Of a stretch of DNA of 40,378 bases, positions 33,410-40,378 are shown one piece after another. Source of the DNA: Deltaproteobacteria bacterium (GTDB lineage Bacteria; Desulfobacterota; WTBG01; CAIYCZ01; CAIRTM01); NCBI GenBank assembly GCA_024276465.1, contig JAJRXD010000075.1, positions 1 to 40,378 on the forward strand, in the 5' to 3' direction. Below the pieces are notes generated by a model. That model was given only the letters and a program-made list of their open reading frames with translations, was not told the DNA's origin and made no database searches. Position numbers and translations under genes: made by a program. Position 1 is the first letter of the stretch; every line of letters begins with the position of its first letter.

Positions 33410-35988
33410 TTTTGCACTACAACACTGACAAGCTTTCCAGGAACAACTATAACTTTGTTAATTTTTTTGCCATCAATCCATTGCTGAATTTGCTCACATT
33501 CAAGGGCCTTTGTTTGAACCTCGTCCCTGGACATATCAGCTTCTGCCATGATTTTACCCCTGACTTTTCCGTTTACCTGAATAACGATCTCTACTGTTTC
33601 TGCTTTTGCAACCTGAGGATCAAATACAGGCCAAGGGGCATCTGTTATTGTTCCACTGTTTTTCATCTGTTTCCACATCTCTTCACAAATGTGTGGAACC
33701 ATGGGAGACAGGAGCAACACTGCTGCCTCAACAGCTTCCCTGAACGCTGAAATGCGAAAAAGCCTGTTGCCCTTCTTTACATCAAACTGGTACAGCAGGT
33801 TCACAAGCTCCATGACAGCACTGATTGCAGTGTTATAATGGAATCTTTTCTCAATATCCCCGGTAACCTTTTTTATGGTCTCATGGGTTTTTCTTCTCAG
33901 ATCTTTCACGTCGCTGTCATCTGCCCCGTACCGATCAACAGACACAACATCTTTAAACAGTTCCTGGTTTTCGGCAACAAGACGCCACAGCCTTTGCAAA
34001 AACCTGTAGCAGCCCTCTACACCCTTGTCGCTCCATTCAAGACCCTTTTCAGGAGGTGCTGCAAAAAGACAGAAAAGCCTGGCAGTATCAGCGCCATATT
34101 TTTTAATAAGATTTTCAGGGTCAACCACATTTTTTGTTGATTTTGACATTTTTTCCACTCTTCCGGCCAGGGCATTTTTTCCACATTTCCGGCACAGGCT
34201 GTTTTCCACCTCTTCCGGGTACAGCCAGCCGCAAGACTCGCATCGATAGGTTTCCATGCAGACCATCCCCTGGGTGAGAAGGTTGGTAAAAGGCTCATCA
34301 ACAGATGACAGTCCAAGATCACGCAGGACCTTTGAAAAAAAACGGGCATAAAGAAGGTGAAGAACTGCATGTTCTATACCGCCTATGTACTGGTCAACAG
34401 GCATCCAGTAGTCTACCCTGGATGCATCAAGAGGCCCGTCGTCAAAGTCAGGACATGCATACCGTTCAAAATACCATGACGACTCAACAAAGGTGTCCAT
34501 GGTGTCGGTTTCGCGCAGAGCAGGTTTCCCGCACTCGGGACAGGTCGTATCTGCAAATTCCCTGCACTCAGCCAGAGGTGAACGGCCCGGAACTTCCAGT
34601 AAAATATCCTCGGGAAGCACAACAGGCAGATCTTTTTCCGGCACAGCAACAGTTCCACAGGAATCACAGTAAATAATGGGAATGGGATTACCCCAGTAGC
34701 GCTGCCTGGAAATTCCCCAGTCCTTTAAACGGTAATTAACCGCCCTGCCCCCCTGTTTTCGGTTTTCAAGATAACCGGAAATTGCATTAACAGCATCGGT
34801 GTTTTTCTGACCATTAAACTGTCCTGAATTAACAAGTATGCCTTCATCAACAAATGCTTCTGTCATGGCTTCAGGCTTAAGCTCGCTGTTTTCAGGCTGG
34901 ATAACAACTTTTATCTCAAGCCCGTATTTTTTTGCAAACTCAAAATCCCTTTGATCATGGGCAGGCACTGCCATTACTGCTCCTGTCCCGTACTCCATAA
35001 GAACAAAATTTGCTGCATATACGGGCATCCTGTATCCTGTAACAGGATTTATACAGTAGGCACCTGTAAACACGCCCTCCTTTTCAAGATCTTCAGATGA
35101 CCGTACAGTCCTGTCCTGCTTTAAAACCTTATCAATAAAGGCTTTAACCCTTCCGGCATATTCGGTTCCACCGGAAAGTTTAACAGCAAGGGGATTTTCA
35201 GGAGCAATGCTCATAAAAGTTGCGCCGTAGAGTGTATCAGGGCGTGTTGTGAAAACAGTGATTTGATCCTCAGAACCTTCAATCTGAAAATTTATTTCAG
35301 TTCCGTAACTTCTGCCAATCCAGTTTTTCTGCATGGCGACAACACGCTCAGGCCAGCCTGCCAGACCCCCAAGTGAATCAAGCAGCTCACCTGCATATTT
35401 TGTAATACGTAAAAACCACTGTGAAAGTTCCTTCTGTGAAACCTCATCTTTACACCTCCAGCACAGGCCGTTTTCAACCTGTTCATTTGCCAGCACTGTT
35501 TGACAGGTCGCACACCAGTTCACATATGACTTTTTTCGATAAGCCAGCCCCTTTTCATACATCCTGATAAAAAGCCACTGTTCCCATTTGTAGTACTGAA
35601 GATCAGAGGTCGCAAATTCCCTGTCCCAGTCATAGCTGAATCCCAGCCTTTTAAGCTGTTGCCTCATAATATCAATATTGCTGTAGGTCCATTTTGCAGG
35701 ATGGGTTTTGCTCTGGATTGCCGCATTTTCAGCGGGCATCCCGAATGCATCCCATCCCATGGGGTGCAGTACATTATAGCCTTTCATGCGCTTATACCGG
35801 GCCGCGACATCGCCAATTGTATAGTTTCTTACATGCCCCATGTGGATACGGCCTGAGGGATAGGGAAACATTTCAAGCAGGTAATATTTTTCTTTGCCAG
35901 TATCTTCAGTTGCTTTAAATGTTTTATTTTCTTCCCAGCACTTCTGCCACTTTTCTTCAATTTCCCGGGGGTTGTAAGTCATGCACAT
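33406..35988 (-). CDS. leuS: Leucyl-tRNA synthetase
   Basis: An 860-residue class I synthetase of normal bacterial length. The HIGH motif is in [15 protein letters not shown] (~45), the KMSKS motif in [15 protein letters not shown]. The CP1 editing domain lies between ([37 protein letters not shown]). Zinc-type cysteine pairs occur at CATCQ/CWRC, CDSC/CPEC and CESC/CRKC. The C-terminal domain ends [17 protein letters not shown] and [15 protein letters not shown]. The ATG at 35988 follows AAGGA at 11 bases; an ATG two codons later is also possible. It leads the leuS-lptE-holA operon. Confidence 0.97.
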   Translation of the reverse strand: MCMTYNPREIEEKWQKCWEENKTFKATEDTGKEKYYLLEMFPYPSGRIHMGHVRNYTIGDVAARYKRMKGYNVLHPMGWDAFGMPAENAAIQSKTHPAKWTYSNIDIMRQQLKRLGFSYDWDREFATSDLQYYKWEQWLFIRMYEKGLAYRKKSYVNWCATCQTVLANEQVENGLCWRCKDEVSQKELSQWFLRITKYAGELLDSLGGLAGWPERVVAMQKNWIGRSYGTEINFQIEGSEDQITVFTTRPDTLYGATFMSIAPENPLAVKLSGGTEYAGRVKAFIDKVLKQDRTVRSSEDLEKEGVFTGAYCINPVTGYRMPVYAANFVLMEYGTGAVMAVPAHDQRDFEFAKKYGLEIKVVIQPENSELKPEAMTEAFVDEGILVNSGQFNGQKNTDAVNAISGYLENRKQGGRAVNYRLKDWGISRQRYWGNPIPIIYCDSCGTVAVPEKDLPVVLPEDILLEVPGRSPLAECREFADTTCPECGKPALRETDTMDTFVESSWYFERYACPDFDDGPLDASRVDYWMPVDQYIGGIEHAVLHLLYARFFSKVLRDLGLSSVDEPFTNLLTQGMVCMETYRCESCGWLYPEEVENSLCRKCGKNALAGRVEKMSKSTKNVVDPENLIKKYGADTARLFCLFAAPPEKGLEWSDKGVEGCYRFLQRLWRLVAENQELFKDVVSVDRYGADDSDVKDLRRKTHETIKKVTGDIEKRFHYNTAISAVMELVNLLYQFDVKKGNRLFRISAFREAVEAAVLLLSPMVPHICEEMWKQMKNSGTITDAPWPVFDPQVAKAETVEIVIQVNGKVRGKIMAEADMSRDEVQTKALECEQIQQWIDGKKINKVIVVPGKLVSVVVQK

Positions 35989-36138
35989 TTGGTTTATAGT
36001 CCTTTTTTACGTGATTAGAAGTATTTTCAGACACAACTTTTTATCATATGTACTATGTCATTAGCAAGGTAAATTGATTTTTCTGTGGAAACCTGCTGCA
36101 AAATCAGGGTTAAAAAATGTTGTTTTTAAAAATTTCAT

Positions 36139-37107
36139 ATGGATAACACCAAAAGCACAATCCTATCCTCTACATGCATTCTTGCTCCTCTGGCAGGAGT
36201 AAGTGATTTACCCTTTCGTATGATAAACCGCGGTCTGGGATGCAGTTTTGCGTTTTTACCAATGATCAGCGCAAGAGCCCTTGTTTATCAGAATAAAAAT
36301 ACAGAAAAAATGCTCTCAACAATCCCCTCTGACAGACCGTTAGGGATTCAACTGCTTGGAAATGATCCGGATATTCTGAAGCGTGCCCTTGAAATTACAG
36401 GGCAATACCAGTTTGATGTTTTAGACTTTAATGCTGCCTGCCCTGTGAGAAAAGTGACAAGCAGGGGGGAGGGAGCAAGCCTGCTGAAGGAACCCGACAG
36501 GTTAGGCAAGCTGCTCAGGGTTATGGTTGACAATTCTGACGTGCCGGTTTCACTGAAAATACGCGCCGGGTGGGATGCGTCATCTGTTAATGCACTGAAC
36601 GTAGCGCTTAATGCTCAGGATGCGGGAGTAAAACTTTTGTGGATCCATGGAAGAACACGGGAGCAGGGATATGGTGGAGAAGTTAATTATCAGGTTATCA
36701 GAAAAATAAAGGATGTGCTTGACATACCTGTAATAGGCAGCGGCAATGCTCTCACGCCAAAACTGATAAAAAAAATGCTTGATGAAACTGGTTGTGACAG
36801 TGTGGGAATAGCAAGGGGGGCACTTGGAAATCCCTGGATATTCAGACAAACAGATAGTTTTCTTGAAAAGGGCATGCTGTTGCCTGACCCGGACTTAAAG
36901 GAGATAAAAACTGTCATGACAAGGCATCTGAATTTATGCTGTGATTATTATGGAGAAAAAAACGGAGCTGTAACTTTTCGAAAATATTTTATCTGGTACA
37001 CCAGAGGATTCAAAAACATAAAACCATTAAGAAAAAGAGCCTTCCTTGCAGCAACGCAGGACCAAATGACAGGCATTATAGAAAATTTATCCAAAGTGGA
37101 TAATTGA
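36139..37107 (+). CDS. tRNA-dihydrouridine synthase (DusB-type)
   Basis: A 322-residue FMN-dependent reductase that makes dihydrouridine in tRNA. Family strings: CILAPLAGVSDLPFR, PLGIQLLGNDPDIL, FNAACPVRKVTSRGEGASLL with the catalytic Cys, VSLKIRAGWD, WIHGRTREQGYGGEVNY, VIGSGNALTPKLI and SVGIARGALGNPWIF for FMN phosphate. The usual NxGCP motif reads NAACP here, a mild variation. The gene is divergent from leuS; the 150-base gap between them must hold both promoters, but no clean consensus is seen. Confidence 0.93.
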   Translation: MDNTKSTILSSTCILAPLAGVSDLPFRMINRGLGCSFAFLPMISARALVYQNKNTEKMLSTIPSDRPLGIQLLGNDPDILKRALEITGQYQFDVLDFNAACPVRKVTSRGEGASLLKEPDRLGKLLRVMVDNSDVPVSLKIRAGWDASSVNALNVALNAQDAGVKLLWIHGRTREQGYGGEVNYQVIRKIKDVLDIPVIGSGNALTPKLIKKMLDETGCDSVGIARGALGNPWIFRQTDSFLEKGMLLPDPDLKEIKTVMTRHLNLCCDYYGEKNGAVTFRKYFIWYTRGFKNIKPLRKRAFLAATQDQMTGIIENLSKVDN

Positions 37108-37419
37108 TTATGGAGGGATAAAACATCTCTTTTTTCAGACTTTGCCATTGCCCGCGTTGATTCCGGCTCTTTCCATTGACACATATAAGCACTTATTCTA
37201 TACTTATTGGACTAAAAAAAATAAACTCTTATTACTACAGCTACACTTGCTCTGATTTTTGAAGGTTTATTTTGTTTTTTGAATAGATTTATGCTTGTAG
37301 GAGCGGCTTTAGCCGCGATTGTGATTGATTCATATTAACGGTCAATCGCGCATAAATGCGCTCCTACAGTAATAAAAAAATAAAAATGTCGCCTTAGTAT
37401 TGTGAATCAGATTACTTAG
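37108..37419. other. Intergenic region with a REP pair
   Basis: 312 bases between dus and metG with no gene. The only clear structure is the REP/BIME element at 37296-37368. The metG promoter is not obvious and there is no good ribosome site before the metG ATG. Confidence 0.5.
37296..37368. repeat. REP pair (BIME-like palindrome)
   Basis: TGTAGGAGCGGCTTTAGCCG at the left and ATGCGCTCCTACA at the right form the inverted ends. Each half has its own hairpin: GCGGCT/AGCCGC, and GCGCAT/ATGCGC, with ATCGCG-type spacers between. GTAGGAGCGGCTT-type repeats are typical substrates of RAYT transposases, a fragment of which exists at 4848-4935. Confidence 0.8.
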
Positions 37420-39543
37420 ATGAAAAAACTGATAACCTCAGCATTACCCTATGTTAACAATGTCCCGCATTTAGGAAATATTATCGGATGTGTTTTGTCA
37501 GCCGATGCTTATGCAAGATTCTGCCGTTCCCGGGGATATGAGACCCTTTATGTCTGCGGAACAGATGAATACGGAACCGCCACAGAAAACAGGGCAAGGG
37601 AAGAGGGCATTTCACCAAGGCAGGTCTGCGATAAATACCATGAAATTCACAAGTCAATTTATAAGGATTTCAATATCTCTTTTGATATCTTCGGCAGGAC
37701 ATCAACAGAGACGCAAACACAGATTGCACAGAGCATTTTCAGGGATCTGGAACAAAACGGGCTGATTTCAGAGCATACCTCCCAGCGAACCTTTTGTGAA
37801 AAAGACAACATTTTTCTGGCAGACCGCTTCGTGGAAGGCACCTGTCCTTATTGCAGTTTTGAAAATGCCCGGGGCGATCAGTGCGATCAGTGCGGCAAGC
37901 TGCTTGAGCCCGAAAACCTGCTCTCTGCAAAGTGCAAAATCTGCGGAAACGAACCTGTGCTGAAGGAAACTTCCCACCTCTATCTTGAACTCGGCCTGAT
38001 CCAGGAGAAGCTGGCAGACTGGGCCAGGGAGTCCTGGGAAAATGGCAACTGGACCCGCAATGCAGTTAAGACTACAATCAGCTGGCTTGAAAAAGGGCTT
38101 CAGGCCAGGCCTATTACAAGGGATCTGACCTGGGGAATTCCGGTTCCGAAGCCTGGCTATGAAAAAAAAGTTTTTTATGTATGGTTTGATGCTCCAATCG
38201 GTTATATATCCATAACTGCCAGGGATCGCAAAAACTGGAAGGATTGGTGGCAGAATCCTGAGGAGACCAGGCTTTACCAGTTCATGGCAAAAGACAACAT
38301 CCCGTTTCATACTGTGATTTTTCCTGCTTCTCTTCTTGGAACAGGCAAAAACTGGACCATGCTGCACCATATTAACAGTACAGAATACCTGAATTACGAA
38401 GACACCAAATTTTCCAAGTCCATAAACATCGGGGTGTTCGGGGACGATGTGAAAAAAACAGGAATACCTGTTGACTTGTGGCGCTTTTATCTTCTTGCAA
38501 ACAGACCTGAAAAAAACGACTCGACCTTCAACTGGCAGGACTTCTTCGAGAAAGTTAACTCTGAATTTATAGACAACATCGGCAACCTTGTGAACAGAAC
38601 ACTGGTTTATCTCAAAAAAAACTTTAACGGAGAGATCAGGGATTTCTCTCTTTCAGCCATACACATTGATTTTGTGGAACAGTGCGAAAAGGAATTCAGC
38701 GATCTGACCGGGGCACTGGAAGCTGTGAGGCTTCGCGAAAGTCTCCGAATGATTTTATCAATCGGCAACATGGGAAACAAATTTTTTCAGGACATGGCGC
38801 CCTGGGACAAAGTAAAAACAGACCCTGTGCACGCCCATTCAACGGTTTCTCTGCTGGTATATCTGGTGCGCAGCATTGCAGTAGCGCTTGAACCTTTTAT
38901 GCCCGAAACCTCCTCTAAAATCATTGCCATGTTGAACTTAAGCGATTTGCAATGGTCGCTCACAGGTGCCTTCAAGGGGCTGGATGGCCACACCATAGGC
39001 AACCCGGAAATTTTATTTCCCAAACTTGATGCCAGATTAGCGGAAAATTTCAGAAAAAAATTCAGCGGTGAACAACCCGACTTTGGAAAACTTCAATTAA
39101 AGGCAGGACAAATCATCGAAGTTAAAAAGCATTCTGCTTCCGACAGGCTTTATCATCTTACCGTAAACATTGGGGAGGACAGCCCCCGCTGCATTGTTGC
39201 CGGCCTTGTAAATCACTACTCTCCGGAGCAGCTGATGAATCGCATGGTCATTGTACTGGCAAACCTGAAACCAGCTGAAATACGGGGTGTCAGGTCTCTT
39301 GGAATGGTGCTTGTCTGTGAAAAGCGCAATAAAATGGAGTTGCCTGACTGCAGCCCTTTTAAACCCGGACAGGTGGTTGCAGTGGGTGATCAGGAGGTCA
39401 ATCCTTCAGAGATCACCATTGAGGAGTTTAAAGCCGCGCCCCTGCGAATTGAAAATGGTCTGCTGATGTTTGACAATCAACCATGCACAATAAACGGTTT
39501 GCCTGTCAAAACCCATGTTCTTAAAAATGGAAAAGTCCGCTAA
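37420..39543 (+). CDS. metG: Methionyl-tRNA synthetase with C-terminal tRNA-binding domain
   Basis: A 707-residue class I synthetase. The HIGH motif appears as PHLGN in ALPYVNNVPHLGNIIG, the KMSKS motif as KFSKS in YEDTKFSKSINIG. Two zinc knuckles are present (CPYC/CDQC and CKICG after SAKC). The catalytic domain includes FYVWFDAPIGYISI and DNIPFHTVIFPASLLGTGKN. The anticodon-binding helical bundle follows (DFFEKVNSEFIDNIGNLVNR). From about residue 550 a Trbp111-like OB-fold appears (FGKLQLKAGQIIEVKKHSAS, then LANLKPAEIRGVRSLGMVLV). The trmH-family gene starts inside its last codons, so the two are co-translated. Confidence 0.96.
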   Translation: MKKLITSALPYVNNVPHLGNIIGCVLSADAYARFCRSRGYETLYVCGTDEYGTATENRAREEGISPRQVCDKYHEIHKSIYKDFNISFDIFGRTSTETQTQIAQSIFRDLEQNGLISEHTSQRTFCEKDNIFLADRFVEGTCPYCSFENARGDQCDQCGKLLEPENLLSAKCKICGNEPVLKETSHLYLELGLIQEKLADWARESWENGNWTRNAVKTTISWLEKGLQARPITRDLTWGIPVPKPGYEKKVFYVWFDAPIGYISITARDRKNWKDWWQNPEETRLYQFMAKDNIPFHTVIFPASLLGTGKNWTMLHHINSTEYLNYEDTKFSKSINIGVFGDDVKKTGIPVDLWRFYLLANRPEKNDSTFNWQDFFEKVNSEFIDNIGNLVNRTLVYLKKNFNGEIRDFSLSAIHIDFVEQCEKEFSDLTGALEAVRLRESLRMILSIGNMGNKFFQDMAPWDKVKTDPVHAHSTVSLLVYLVRSIAVALEPFMPETSSKIIAMLNLSDLQWSLTGAFKGLDGHTIGNPEILFPKLDARLAENFRKKFSGEQPDFGKLQLKAGQIIEVKKHSASDRLYHLTVNIGEDSPRCIVAGLVNHYSPEQLMNRMVIVLANLKPAEIRGVRSLGMVLVCEKRNKMELPDCSPFKPGQVVAVGDQEVNPSEITIEEFKAAPLRIENGLLMFDNQPCTINGLPVKTHVLKNGKVR

Positions 39544-40261
39544 CACCATTGGAAAACATAAATTCTTAAAGCTTTCTTCCCGCAGACAGCACGAACTTCT
39601 CTCCTCTCTGGCCAGAAAAGCCCTCTCCACAGGAGATGTCAAAAGTTTTTACAACCGCTACAAAAAGCTTCAGTCCTGGGCTGATCTGGACTGCTACACC
39701 CCCCCCGAATGGCTTTCCGAAAAGGAGGCCCTTGCTGAATACATGACGTTCCACTCCAGATTCAGCTCTGCATCGGAGCAGCCTGCCAGCATTGACATCT
39801 CTGTCTCCTGGCAGCCTGAATTTGAGGTGGAGGTGGCTGTTGATCAGATTCGGAGCCCCTATAATGTCGGGTCAATACTGCGAATTCTTGACAATTTTTC
39901 TTTTAAAGGGATGATTCACTGTTCCGAGTGACTGAGGCTGGACCATCCGCAACTCAGAAAAGCTGCAAGGGGCTGTGAGCAGTGGATTCCTGTTCAATAT
40001 GAGCCGGACCTGCTTTCATACCTTAAGCATTCTGAAGTCCCTGTAATAGCCGTTGAAAATGATAGAGGAGCTGTGCCTGTCAATAAGTGGGAAGCGCCAA
40101 AGGAATGCATACTGGTTCTGGGAAACGAAGCCTATGGTATAGCTTCAGCCATTCGTCGATGCTGTGACCATGCGGTTTTTATTCCAATGTCAGGGTTCAA
40201 AAAATCTATGAACGTTCATCATGCCCTGGCCATAATCGCACAGAAAATAGCTGAGAAATAA
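39527..40261 (+). pseudogene. TrmH/SpoU-family RNA 2'-O-methyltransferase with in-frame TGA
   Basis: A 244-codon frame overlapping the metG end by 17 bases. Codon 135 is TGA (39929-39931); on both sides the frame is fully protein-like. Before it lies VDQIRSPYNVGSILRILDNF (motif 1). After it, LRLDHPQLRKAARGCEQWIP, LVLGNEAYGIASAI (motif 2) and FIPMSGFKKSMNVHHALAII (motif 3, with the conserved Ser and Asn) complete the knotted SPOUT fold. Two explanations remain: selenocysteine, since the cell has a Sec system and a hairpin follows the TGA directly; or a nonsense change of a sense codon such as TGG. Without recoding the product lacks motifs 2 and 3 and is dead. Confidence 0.8.
39932..39957 (+). 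other. Hairpin directly after the TGA of the TrmH-family gene
   Basis: CTGAG pairs with CTCAG, with an inner GC-T-GGA / TCC-GC stem around CCA. It begins at the first base after the TGA. A classical bacterial SECIS has its loop 16-37 bases after the codon and a G in the loop; here the loop comes after 11 bases and starts with C, so it is not a standard SECIS. A weaker hairpin with a GCAAG loop lies about 34 bases after the TGA. Confidence 0.35.
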
Positions 40262-40378
40262 TCCCCCACAGCCTCTAAATTGCAAATTATGTAGATTAGA
40301 CATTGCAAAAAGTTTATTAATAATGTATATTAAAAGCAAGAAAAGGCTAATATAATTACAGAAATTATAATGTTTCCA
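40262..40378. other. AT-rich end of window, no gene seen
   Basis: 117 AT-rich bases after the methyltransferase gene. No terminator hairpin, RNA gene or reading frame is apparent. Confidence 0.5.

Noticed and set aside
37768-38370. 200-codon minus-strand frame inside metG
   Set aside because: It is a shadow of the strongly supported metG frame, with no recognisable domain.
1-40378. CRISPR array, rRNA or tRNA genes
   Set aside because: No regularly spaced direct repeats, no rRNA-like stretch and no cloverleaf with a T-loop consensus were found by eye; the three-stem element at 30857-30971 lacks the GTTCRANNC motif.

Overview
The window looks like a chromosomal segment of a Gram-negative, Desulfobacterota-type (deltaproteobacterial) bacterium. 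The evidence is a Gram-negative envelope gene set (an LptE-like lipoprotein, a heptose isomerase, a TolC-like protein and several lipoproteins), selenocysteine use (selD has an in-frame TGA at its catalytic position), REP/RAYT-type repeat debris, and many toxin-antitoxin remnants. No rRNA, tRNA or CRISPR array was seen. The taxonomic call is an inference from gene content, not from a marker comparison.

Layout. 1-5000 is an accessory, AT-rich, repeat-laden stretch. Two inverted copies of a ~170 bp repeat (132-300 and 4086-4254) bracket a secreted SdrD-like multidomain protein and a VapBC-type toxin-antitoxin pair. A MITE-like palindrome and a RAYT transposase fragment follow. 4966-8458 holds a glycine-zipper lipoprotein, an FmdB-type zinc-ribbon protein and an OmpR/EnvZ-class two-component system. 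8593-15609 is a tight five-gene operon read leftwards: CotH-like lipoprotein kinase, DUF4956 membrane protein, HlyD-like adaptor fused to a propeller-like domain, TolC-like outer-membrane protein, and VTC-type polyphosphate polymerase. An uncharacterised lipoprotein (15898-17058) lies just upstream. 17129-21994 is a glycan cluster: two GT4 glycosyltransferases, an FAD flavoprotein of the amine oxidase/UDP-galactopyranose mutase class, and a WecA/MraY-type phosphoglycosyl transferase.

22045-23700 is a decayed patch: a winged-helix fragment, a ParE-type toxin-antitoxin pair whose toxin has an amber codon, and a frameshifted DUF1016 (YhcG) nuclease remnant. 23704-31519 holds housekeeping and selenium genes: gmhA/cyclophilin-like/pgpA/cinA (leftward), a PP-loop thiolase-type protein (rightward), M20 peptidase/selD/TPR (leftward), and an ogt gene broken by TAA. 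31602-40261 is core translation and envelope: rpsT, holA, lptE, leuS, dus, metG and a TrmH-family methyltransferase with an in-frame TGA.

The points most worth following are the CotH/DUF4956/adaptor/TolC/VTC operon as a possible envelope-spanning modification or polyphosphate system, the selenocysteine SelD that a standard gene caller truncates by 47 codons, and the TGA-interrupted TrmH gene, which could be a recoded protein or a fresh nonsense mutation.
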